Below are positions 1-5,498 of a stretch of 7,428 nt of DNA, piece by piece. The translations under genes were made by a program, and so were the position numbers. The DNA is from Thermoproteota archaeon (GTDB lineage: Archaea > Korarchaeota > Korarchaeia > B14-G2), in the NCBI GenBank assembly GCA_003661385.1, contig QMWA01000086.1, forward strand, positions 1 through 7,428. The letters run 5' to 3'. The notes below the pieces were generated by a model. The model was given only the letters and a program-made list of their open reading frames with translations. It did not search any database and was not told the origin of the DNA. The stretch's first letter is position 1, and each line of letters begins with the position of its first letter.

Positions 1-248
1 AGAGATATGAAGGCTGCTGTAGCCACTGCCAGCGCAGCTACTGCAACCAGGCTTATAGCCTCTCTTGCTGCAAGAGACTCTACCCTGGGCTTAACCAACC
101 CTGCAGCCACCATCAGAAGCCCAGCTGCAACCAGGGCTAGAGGCCCATAGTACCCTGGAAGCTGGCTCCATGGAACATACCTGTACACTAAGACCACGAG
201 GCCAGCCCACACCAGCAGCTTACCCAGCCCTGTCGCTGCCTTTCCCAT
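1..248 (-). CDS. Small integral membrane protein, C-terminus cut by window edge
   Basis: An open frame starts at the ATG at 248 and runs off the left edge, giving 82 visible residues beginning MGKAATGLGKLLVW. GAGGTGAGG lies just upstream of the ATG as a good Shine-Dalgarno site. The visible part has hydrophobic segments at about residues 9-22, 36-52 and 63 onward, separated by a Pro/Gly/Tyr-rich loop (VPWSQLPGYYGP) and a short basic stretch (VKPR). The start overlaps the end of the upstream membrane gene (220-672) by 29 bases, so the two are likely co-transcribed and translationally coupled. Its first two segments resemble the C-terminal half of that upstream protein. No enzyme or transporter motif is visible and no function can be assigned. 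The frame is supported by its start site and hydrophobic pattern, not by a recognised family. Confidence 0.6.
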   Translation of the reverse strand, partial: MGKAATGLGKLLVWAGLVVLVYRYVPWSQLPGYYGPLALVAAGLLMVAAGLVKPRVESLAAREAISLVAVAALAVATAAFIS

Positions 249-672
249 GCTCCTCACCTCTGACACCAACTGCTATCAGGATGAGGCCTAGTATGACCAG
301 TGCAACAGACCCTGGTATAGTAGCTTGGGGGAGGTACTCCTTTAGAAGCCAGTAGACTCCAGCAAACACCATGATCATCCCGAGCAGCAAGCTAACGTTA
401 TTCTTCCCCTCGCTTCTAAGCTCCCTAGGAGCGCCTCCCGTAGCCTGTGGTGTAGGAGGCCTTCTTCCCCTAGCGTATATGGCTACTACTAGCAGGGTCA
501 CTATCATGGCACTTACTCCATGGTGGATCCATGCTAGCGCTATCACGAGCACCGATACCACGGCACTGCTCAGGTGCCTCTCTATAGCCTGCCCTAAGTC
601 AGCTAACATGTCTATCACACCCAACTCCAGCACCCCGCCAGTGGATGGGCTTGAGCTCATAGAAAAGCTCAC
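220..672 (-). CDS. Hypothetical membrane protein with 3-4 transmembrane segments
   Basis: This 150-residue protein is not recognised. Residues 1-30 are Ser-rich then amphipathic. Residues 36-66 are hydrophobic, long enough for one long helix or a hairpin through IHHG. Residues 67-91 form a basic, Pro-rich loop. Two further helices lie at about 93-111 and 119-137, joined by a short loop containing LPQATIPG, and the tail is charged. The longest start is GTG at 672, without a clear Shine-Dalgarno site. ATG at 660 (residue 5) is a strong alternative and would be nearly leaderless from a TATA-like CATAAAG at 682-688. It follows the wHTH regulator gene after 72 bases and overlaps the next gene by 29. 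The position suggests a target or partner of that regulator, which is inference. An overlapping plus-strand frame at 371-676 looks like a shadow. Confidence 0.65.
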   Translation of the reverse strand: MSFSMSSSPSTGGVLELGVIDMLADLGQAIERHLSSAVVSVLVIALAWIHHGVSAMIVTLLVVAIYARGRRPPTPQATGGAPRELRSEGKNNVSLLLGMIMVFAGVYWLLKEYLPQATIPGSVALVILGLILIAVGVRGEEHGKGSDRAG

Positions 673-681
673 TTGAAGACA

Positions 682-715
682 GCTTTATGACGAGTGAAGT
701 CTTCACTCTATAGGC
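682..715 (-). promoter_or_regulatory. Candidate promoter for the two small membrane genes
   Basis: The 72-base gap between the regulator gene and the membrane gene holds two TATA-like elements on the minus strand: CCTATAGAG at 706-714 and CATAAAG at 682-688. The first would place the transcript start near 685, upstream of the GTG at 672. The second would place it near 660, at the ATG alternative. The sequence alone does not decide between them, and read-through from the upstream operon is also possible. Confidence 0.35.
692..708. promoter_or_regulatory. Perfect 17-base palindrome, candidate operator
   Basis: GAGTGAAG-T-CTTCACTC has two perfect 8-base arms around one central base. It lies between the two TATA-like elements in front of the small membrane genes and just downstream of the gene for a winged-helix protein. 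ArsR/MarR-type dimeric wHTH regulators commonly bind palindromes of this size close to the promoter, so an operator is the simplest reading. As RNA it could also form a 7-bp stem with a 3-base loop, but no T-rich tract follows, so a terminator is less likely. Confidence 0.4.
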
Positions 716-744
716 CTGCATGGGCTGCCAGCTGCCGCTAGCAC

Positions 745-1524
745 CTAGCCCAGGAGCAGAGTAGCTTGGTCTAGCAGCTGCAAGACCAGCCTAGATGCCA
801 CTACGCTGACTGCAGCTGAGACGAAAGCCCTGCTGTAGTCCACTTGAAGAGACTCCTTCACCGCCACGAGCAGCAGGGCAAAGAACCAGATGAAGACTAG
901 CTTAGGCCATATGTACTCCAGTGCTAGCGCAGCTAGCTCAGGTCTCGTGGAGGCTGACAGCACATGCCTCCTGATGATGGGGTAGGCTGCTTGCGCAGCT
1001 AGAGGCTGGAGCACAGCTGGGTAGACGGGCACAAGCCTGCCTGCCTTAAGCCTGTAGAGCCCCTTGGCTGCTGCAAGCGTGAATAGGAGAGGCAGCACGC
1101 AGTTCAGCGCAAGTGAAGCTGGCTTGCAGCCTGAAGCCCAGGCCAAGAGCGCAGCTGCAGAGCCCACTGCAGCTGAAGCTGCCATGTGGAGATAGCTGCC
1201 GAGAGAAGCCTGCCTAGCAAGCTGATCAATCCTGATGAGCGAGAGAAGGGCGTCTCTCCCAGCTGCAGCCCTCGGCCTCCCCCCATAGACCATCTGGTAC
1301 GCCTTCAAGCCGAGCTCTGTGGGAACATACCTACTAGACTCAACTCTATACAGCCTCCTCATCTTCTCCAGGTGGTAGTTTAGGGTGCCAGTGGTGAGCT
1401 CAAGCTTCTTGAGGATCACGGTGTAAGATGGCTTCTCCTCAATGAGCATCCTGAGTATACGCCTCCTAACCCTGTGGGAGAGGGCCTGCAGGACGTAGTC
1501 AAGCTCCTCCTCGCTCATCTGCAA
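745..1524 (-). CDS. Membrane-anchored winged-helix transcriptional regulator (ArsR-like N-terminus)
   Basis: This 259-residue protein has an N-terminal winged helix-turn-helix at about residues 8-78. The first helices (LQALSHRVRRRILRML) carry the ArsR-like pattern. The recognition region TTGTLNYHLEKMRRLYRV and a wing (SSRYVPTELG) follow. The C-terminal two thirds are membrane-like, with hydrophobic segments at about 112-131, 137-154, 206-222 and 232-255, and a weaker one at 165-182. No sensor domain is recognised, so the membrane part may itself be the sensor. TTG at 1524 is preferred because GAGGTG sits 6 bases upstream; ATG at 1518 is an alternative. The gene begins 3 bases after the fen stop, so it is probably in the same operon. 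Its likely targets are its own operon or the adjacent membrane genes, in front of which lies a perfect palindrome; this is inference. Confidence 0.8.
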   Translation of the reverse strand: MQMSEEELDYVLQALSHRVRRRILRMLIEEKPSYTVILKKLELTTGTLNYHLEKMRRLYRVESSRYVPTELGLKAYQMVYGGRPRAAAGRDALLSLIRIDQLARQASLGSYLHMAASAAVGSAAALLAWASGCKPASLALNCVLPLLFTLAAAKGLYRLKAGRLVPVYPAVLQPLAAQAAYPIIRRHVLSASTRPELAALALEYIWPKLVFIWFFALLLVAVKESLQVDYSRAFVSAAVSVVASRLVLQLLDQATLLLG

Positions 1525-1527
1525 GCA

Positions 1528-2547
1528 CTACACCTCTAGCCTAGCCACCCGGGATGCAGCCTGGAGAGCCAGCTTAAGCCTCCTGACAGCCTCTCTCACA
1601 CGCCTAGGGTCGAAGTCCCTCTCCTCGACGAGGAAGCTGAGGAGCCCGTCTTCATCTAGCTCACCGAGCTCAACAGAGTACCTGTCTGTCACAGGGGGGT
1701 GGAGGTAGAACTCCCTGACCTCCACCCAGCTCTCATCGATCTCCAGCTTCTCTGCTTCAGCAGCCTTCTCCAAGCTCCCGTACCTGGATATCAGCTTGTA
1801 GGCCTTCTTAGGCCCGATCCCATAGACCCCTTGGTTGTAGTCTGTCCCAGCAAGTATCGCCACCTCGATGAGCTGCCTCCTGCTCAGCTTGAGGCGGCTG
1901 AGGACAGCATCGAGCTCGACAAGCTCAGGGATGAGCCTATAGGACACAGGCCTCTTCCTAAGGAACTTCCTACCAGTTATAGTCAGGTTCCTGACAAGCC
2001 TAGGAGCGCCAAAGAGGATGGAGTCGTAGTCCTGTGATGCAGCAGCCCACACGTCCCCGCTGGCAGCCATGTAGGCTGACTGAGCCTCACCCTCTGATGG
2101 GGCCTGAACCCACGGAACCCCCATCAGGGTCAGGAGCACCTTAGCGTCCTCAGCCATCTCCCTGCTGAGCCTAGAGGATGCTACAGCCTTAGCCCAAGCC
2201 CTCCTCAAGTCTCCCTCCTCGACTGCCTTAGCCCACTCAGCCATAGCCCTCTCGCGTACAGCCTTCCTCTCCTCAAGCTCCCTAGCCTTAAACCTCGGTG
2301 GAGGCCCATCAAACACGTAGACTGGGGTGACTCCAGCTTCAAGCAGCCTGATAGTCCTGTAGAGGAGCCCATTCAGGTGGCTAGTGACCCTCCCCCTCCT
2401 ATCCCTCAGGGGAGTGCCGTACTCAGTCCTAATAAGCGCTAGGAACTGGTACATCGCGTTATAAGCGTCCACTGCAACAGCTTTGCCAGCAAGCTTCCTC
2501 AGAGATATCCTCACTCTAGGGATCAGAGGAGAGATCTGAGCACCCAA
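1528..2547 (-). CDS. fen: Flap endonuclease 1 (FEN-1, XPG/Rad2 family)
   Basis: This structure-specific 5' nuclease removes 5' flaps during Okazaki fragment maturation and base excision repair. The 339-residue length is normal for archaeal FEN-1. The XPG N domain (1-100) has Asp27 (AVDAYN) and Asp80 (VFDGPPP). The helical clamp spans about 82-130. The XPG I domain has Glu152 and Glu154 (PSEGEAQ), Asp173 and Asp175 (SQDYDS) and Asp236 (AGTDYNQG). GVYGIGPKKAYKLI at 240-253 is the helix-hairpin-helix (H2TH-like) DNA-binding element. All seven metal ligands are at canonical positions. The start is a TTG whose product has the conserved MGAxI terminus, preceded by GGTGATC. The C-terminus ends ASRVARLEV and lacks the usual QxxLxxFF/WF PCNA-binding tail. 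The start overlaps the upstream radical SAM gene by 32 bases. Confidence 0.97.
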   Translation of the reverse strand: MGAQISPLIPRVRISLRKLAGKAVAVDAYNAMYQFLALIRTEYGTPLRDRRGRVTSHLNGLLYRTIRLLEAGVTPVYVFDGPPPRFKARELEERKAVRERAMAEWAKAVEEGDLRRAWAKAVASSRLSREMAEDAKVLLTLMGVPWVQAPSEGEAQSAYMAASGDVWAAASQDYDSILFGAPRLVRNLTITGRKFLRKRPVSYRLIPELVELDAVLSRLKLSRRQLIEVAILAGTDYNQGVYGIGPKKAYKLISRYGSLEKAAEAEKLEIDESWVEVREFYLHPPVTDRYSVELGELDEDGLLSFLVEERDFDPRRVREAVRRLKLALQAASRVARLEV

Positions 2548-3337
2548 CTAGATCACCCAGCTTACTCAAGTACCTTACCTCGACCTTCTCGTCAGCCCAC
2601 TCAAGCTCAACTCCAGCCCTCCTCATCCTCCTAAGCGCATTCGGGTAGGGGTCTATGCTCTCATCCTCCAAGTCTAGGATGAGCTCATGGCCTAGCTCCC
2701 CAAGCCTCCTGAACACCTCCCTCCTATCCTCCCCCCAGGTGACGCGAGGATCTAGGACTGCAGCAGGATAAACCCTCACACCAAGGCTGAGCAGCCTCTC
2801 AATGGCCTTGAATGGGAGCTCGAAGGCCCAGCCTGCTGCCCCCGTCTTCCAGCTGAAGCCTTCTGGGGTGCCTGCCTTGATGGAGACCCTCACCACCAGC
2901 TTCCTGAAGCAAGCCAGGTCCTCAGCCAGCTCAGGCCTGAACCCGAGGAGGATTCCATTGGTCTCGAGGATGAACAGGTCAAGCTCCCTGCTCTCGTCAG
3001 CTAGCTCAATGAGCTTAGTGAGGTGCCTCCAGCACAAGGTAGGCTCTCCACCGGAAAGCCTAGCTCTCCTGACCCCAGACCTGGCAGCAAGCCTCTCTAT
3101 GACGCGGAAGGCGCTCTCAGGAGAGTGGTACCCACCATACCTCTCAGGCTGATCCCTACATGGGTGGCTCCAGCAGAAGAAGCACCTCAGGTTGCAGCCA
3201 CACACATACCCAGTTGAGATCCCCTGGTAGACCCCAACCACGTGGAAGCCAGTATACTTCCTCTCAACGACGCCTCCTCTAGCCCTGCAGACAGCCTTCT
3301 CAGCAGCCTTGCTGAGCTCAATGGGGTCAAACACCAA
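2516..3337 (-). CDS. Radical SAM enzyme of unknown substrate
   Basis: Radical SAM enzymes use a [4Fe-4S] cluster and S-adenosylmethionine to generate a 5'-deoxyadenosyl radical. Numbered from the TTG at 3337 (273 residues), the cluster motif CNLRCFFC gives Cys48, Cys52 and Cys55 (CX3CX2C). The SAM-binding LSGGEP follows at 94-99, then a partial TIM-barrel with ETNG near 125. Extra cysteines flank the motif at 46 and 60. The frame is open back to a TTG at 3373, but there GAGGTG is only one base from the start codon. At 3337, AGGTGA lies 5 bases upstream and the product begins MVFDPIEL, so I prefer it. The general layout recalls MoaA/PflA-like archaeal radical SAM proteins, but no diagnostic C-terminal cluster motif is visible and the substrate is unknown. 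It follows the zinc-ribbon gene and overlaps fen by 32 bases. Confidence 0.88.
   Translation of the reverse strand: MVFDPIELSKAAEKAVCRARGGVVERKYTGFHVVGVYQGISTGYVCGCNLRCFFCWSHPCRDQPERYGGYHSPESAFRVIERLAARSGVRRARLSGGEPTLCWRHLTKLIELADESRELDLFILETNGILLGFRPELAEDLACFRKLVVRVSIKAGTPEGFSWKTGAAGWAFELPFKAIERLLSLGVRVYPAAVLDPRVTWGEDRREVFRRLGELGHELILDLEDESIDPYPNALRRMRRAGVELEWADEKVEVRYLSKLGDLVGCSDLSSDP
2551..2557 (-). promoter_or_regulatory. Shine-Dalgarno site fixing the fen TTG start
   Basis: GGTGATC on the minus strand matches the complement of the crenarchaeal 16S rRNA 3' end (GATCACC). GGTGA lies 5 bases before the TTG at 2547. It sits inside the end of the upstream radical SAM gene, consistent with coupled translation. 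Confidence 0.75.
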
Positions 3338-3340
3338 GGG

Positions 3341-3348
3341 GGTCACCT
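3341..3348 (-). promoter_or_regulatory. Shine-Dalgarno site supporting the start at 3337
   Basis: AGGTGACC on the minus strand places GGTGA exactly 5 bases before the TTG at 3337, the same spacing as at fen (2547) and the TTG at 5498. The longer alternative start at 3373 has its GAGGTG only one base away. Confidence 0.5.
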
Positions 3349-3379
3349 GAGACACAGGGCGCTGCAGCTGCAAACACCT

Positions 3380-3967
3380 CTACTCCCGCAGAGGCGACCC
3401 ACATGCTGGACAGTAAGCGTCAAGCACTCCCACTAGAGCTCCACACGTCCTGCACTCCACCCTCACGCTAGCCCCACACATCGGGCAGTACCTGTGCTCT
3501 CCTATCCTCCCCTTCCCACAGAACGGGCACACACCCTTCATGTACCTCGAGTAAGCTACCCTCTCCGGTGTGTAGTAGCTACGCCTAAGGTACCAGAGCC
3601 CTCCTCCTGCTGCAGCTGCTCCAGCGAACGCTGCAGCGACCTCTGGCAGGCAGTCTAGGATGAACTTGCCTACGCTCCAGATGAGCATGAGCAGCCCATA
3701 CCCGAGGGCTACGCTGCCAAACGTCCTAGCAAACCCCCTCAGCCTGGGGGCTAGCAGGATGGCAGCTAGAGCTATGGAGAACGAGACGCCATAGTACAGC
3801 ACTCTGCTCCAAACCCACCTCTCCTCTGCTGTCATCCCCCTAAGGGCCCTAACCTCAGCTAGATGCAGGGCCTCAACAGTCCCTAGGAAGAGCAAGCCAA
3901 CCATAGCTGCAGCAAGTATCTTCTCAGCTCTAGTAAGCTCCCTCTCCTCAACCTCCTGGCTCATCAC
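3380..3967 (-). CDS. Membrane protein with C-terminal double zinc ribbon
   Basis: This 195-residue protein has a charged N-terminus (residues 1-16) and four predicted transmembrane segments at about 17-36, 55-73, 84-104 and 108-127. A basic linker follows, then two treble-cysteine modules: CPFC-X10-CPMCG (Cys147, 150, 161, 164) and CRTCG-X10-CPACG (Cys172, 175, 186, 189). These are standard zinc ribbons, likely cytoplasmic protein- or nucleic-acid-contact modules. No specific function is recognised. GTG at 3967 and ATG at 3964 are adjacent in-frame starts. GGAGGT lies 6 bases before the GTG and GAGGTG 2 bases before the ATG, so the GTG is slightly favoured. It appears to be the first gene of the operon leading to FEN-1, transcribed divergently from 4062-4520 and followed closely by the radical SAM gene. 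Confidence 0.8.
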   Translation of the reverse strand: MMSQEVEERELTRAEKILAAAMVGLLFLGTVEALHLAEVRALRGMTAEERWVWSRVLYYGVSFSIALAAILLAPRLRGFARTFGSVALGYGLLMLIWSVGKFILDCLPEVAAAFAGAAAAGGGLWYLRRSYYTPERVAYSRYMKGVCPFCGKGRIGEHRYCPMCGASVRVECRTCGALVGVLDAYCPACGSPLRE

Positions 3968-4000
3968 ACCTCAACCTCCTGCCACTTGACTCAAGCAGCA

Positions 4001-4010
4001 GGCTAATAAG
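4001..4010 (-). promoter_or_regulatory. Candidate promoter of the zinc-ribbon/radical SAM/fen operon
   Basis: The minus strand reads CTTATTAGCC here, an AT-rich box in an otherwise GC-rich 94-base divergent gap. It is centred about 40 bases before the GTG/ATG starts at 3967 and 3964, which would leave a leader of some 15 bases containing GGAGGTTGAGGTG. A short palindrome, CTTGACTCAAG at 3985-3995, lies between this box and the gene and could be an operator. No other TATA-like box for this gene is visible in the gap. Confidence 0.45.
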
Positions 4011-4023
4011 CCTTCAGAGAGCA

Positions 4024-4032
4024 CCTTTAAGC
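4024..4032 (+). promoter_or_regulatory. Candidate TATA box for the gene at 4062
   Basis: CCTTTAAGC is a typical archaeal TATA-like element. It would start transcription near 4053, only about 9 bases before the TTG at 4062, leaving just enough leader for the GGTGGTC ribosome binding site at 4053-4059. Confidence 0.5.
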
Positions 4033-4061
4033 ACACACCTCACAGAGTAGCTGGTGGTCTC

Positions 4062-4520
4062 TTGAAGCTCAGGGAGCTGCTCGACCTCATTGGAGCTGGG
4101 AGTGAGCGTGATGTGAGGGTTTACCTGGCGGGGAGGGTGCTCCTGCTAGCAGCATCTGAGGAGGAGCTCAGGGACACGCTGAGAGCTTTCACCCTACCAC
4201 CCTGGGTTCCAGCTGAGAGCCTCAGCAGAGCAAGGCTTTCTCCGGCTGTCTCCTTTAAAGCTGAAGGCCGTGCTGGGACAGCTGTGCTCTCTGACCTGAG
4301 GAGCATGGACGAGGCCCTCAAGCTCGCGAACAAGCTGGTGTCGAGGCTCCTAGACGACATGCCTCTTGGAGTCGAGAGGGTGGATGTGATAGCCTCCTTC
4401 TCAGCTAGCGAAGACGGCGGCGTCGCTTCATCCTACGCTGTGGTCGTGAAGTTCGCCAGCGAGCTGAGGGAGAAGGTCTCAAGGGTGCTCTCTGAGCTAG
4501 TAGGGCCTTGCGATAGCTAG
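4062..4520 (+). CDS. Hypothetical protein, 152 residues, family not recognised
   Basis: I do not recognise this protein. It starts at a TTG, with GGTG 5 bases upstream and a TATA-like CCTTTAAGC before that. It looks soluble: no signal peptide and no transmembrane segment. The N-terminal part (1-50) alternates helix and strand (KLRELLDLI, VRVYLAGRVLLLA, SEEELRDTLRAF). A Pro-rich turn (LPPWVPAESL) follows. The second half has a helix at about 82-101 (MDEALKLANKLVSRLLDDM), a strand-rich segment at 104-131 and a final helix (SELREKVSRVLSEL). Only one cysteine is seen, near the C-terminus, and no metal or nucleotide motif. It is a single-gene unit, divergent from the fen operon. Its 3' end overlaps the convergent radical SAM gene by 24 bases. 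Promoter, ribosome site and protein-like sequence support it as real. Confidence 0.7.
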   Translation: MKLRELLDLIGAGSERDVRVYLAGRVLLLAASEEELRDTLRAFTLPPWVPAESLSRARLSPAVSFKAEGRAGTAVLSDLRSMDEALKLANKLVSRLLDDMPLGVERVDVIASFSASEDGGVASSYAVVVKFASELREKVSRVLSELVGPCDS

Positions 4521-5498
4521 CCCATGCTTGCTCCATATGACCCTAGCTCTAACCCTAGCTCCAAGCGGGAGCTCACCTGCATCAACCACAGTGACTGCCC
4601 TGCCCTTGCACACCCCTATCTTCTCTCCCTTAAGCCACCCTGGAGCCTCAAGCTCGACTTCTATCTTGGACCCGACCCTGAGGTCCTTTACGATCTGCGG
4701 GTGGGGGTGTATGTTGAAGTCCTCTCTCCTGAGGACCAGCTTTACGCCATACTTCCTCTCCCACTCCCTGAGCTTGCTGTAGAATGCCTGCCAGCTCATG
4801 GGCTTGACCCCCTTAGGCTTCCTGCCACGCGGGTGCTCGAGGTACTTCTGGACCCCAAGTGGAGGCCACCTCTTGCCTGCTCCGACCTCGAGCGCGAACT
4901 CTATTATCCTGGGGATCTCGCTGTCGTTCAGCTTCGGAACCCAGACAGGGGCTATCAGCAGGTCTATGCTGCTGTCAGCTATGACCTCAGCCATGTACTT
5001 GACCCTCTCGACGCTGTACCCCGGGGTTCCTGAGATCTCCCTTGCGAGCTCAGGGTCGAGGGCGTCTATCGAGAGGTTTATCCTGGATAGCCCAGCTGCC
5101 TCCAGGTCGTCTACTAGCCTCTCAGTCAGCAGGTGCCCGTGAGTCTGGATCGACGTGACCTTCACCTCCCTCATTGAGGATGCTTCCTCCACCAGGTCTG
5201 GGAGCCATGGGTAGGTGAGTGGGTCCCCTACCGTGTCTATGTGCACCTCGATCTGCCTGCAGCCCTTGGCTTTGACAGCCCACTCAAGCCACTCAAGCAT
5301 CAAGTCGAGCCTCACAATGGCCTCTGTAAGCCTGCTTCTGCTCTTTGGGCCAGCATCCGTGGCGCAGAACACGCAGGAGAGAGGGCAGATGGTTGTGGGC
5401 CTGACCTGCAGTATGTTCGTGCCCCTGTCTATCACCCCATAGTGTATGCAGCCCACTAGCGGGAGGTCAAAGTCCCTCCCAATTACTATGGTCTTCAA
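4497..5498 (-). CDS. Radical SAM protein with C-terminal TRAM-like domain (COG2100-like)
   Basis: From the TTG at 5498 the protein has 333 residues. The N-terminus contains LVGCIHYGVIDRGTN, then the cluster motif CPLSCVFC with Cys38, Cys42 and Cys45 (CX3CX2C). A SAM-motif equivalent, VGDPLTYP, follows near 90-97, then the rest of the barrel (SIQTHG, INLSIDAL). The last 60 residues form a small beta-barrel-like domain resembling TRAM, usually an RNA-binding module in tRNA-modifying enzymes. The order and the DRGTN-QVRPT lead into the cluster recall the archaeal COG2100 Fe-S oxidoreductases, whose substrate I do not know. The frame is open to 5615, but that would overlap pssA by 95 bases with low-complexity sequence, while GGTG lies 5 bases before 5498. 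The start follows the pssA stop by 22 bases, so it is likely the last gene of the asd-pssA operon. Its 3' end overlaps the convergent gene. Confidence 0.9.
   Translation of the reverse strand: MKTIVIGRDFDLPLVGCIHYGVIDRGTNILQVRPTTICPLSCVFCATDAGPKSRSRLTEAIVRLDLMLEWLEWAVKAKGCRQIEVHIDTVGDPLTYPWLPDLVEEASSMREVKVTSIQTHGHLLTERLVDDLEAAGLSRINLSIDALDPELAREISGTPGYSVERVKYMAEVIADSSIDLLIAPVWVPKLNDSEIPRIIEFALEVGAGKRWPPLGVQKYLEHPRGRKPKGVKPMSWQAFYSKLREWERKYGVKLVLRREDFNIHPHPQIVKDLRVGSKIEVELEAPGWLKGEKIGVCKGRAVTVVDAGELPLGARVRARVIWSKHGLAIARPY

Noticed and set aside
371-676. Plus-strand open frame opposite the small membrane protein gene
   Set aside because: The minus-strand frame fits the operon spacing, overlaps its neighbour properly and gives clean transmembrane segments. 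Some doubt remains because neither product is a known family.
692-708. Intrinsic terminator for the wHTH gene
   Set aside because: The hairpin is possible but no T-rich tract follows on the minus strand, and archaeal termination relies mainly on T-rich stretches.
2516-3337. Assignment as MoaA or pyruvate-formate lyase activating enzyme
   Set aside because: Only the generic radical SAM motifs are seen; the C-terminal cluster cysteines of MoaA are missing and there is no glycyl-radical partner nearby.
3961-3967. GTGATGA on the minus strand, matching a C box of archaeal C/D sRNAs
   Set aside because: It is the double start codon of the zinc-ribbon gene, and no convincing D, C' and D' boxes at the right spacing follow.
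4524-5033. Long plus-strand open frame (169 codons) opposite the radical SAM C-terminus
   Set aside because: It is antisense to a gene with clear catalytic motifs and the encoded protein has no recognisable feature; long shadow frames are common at this GC content.
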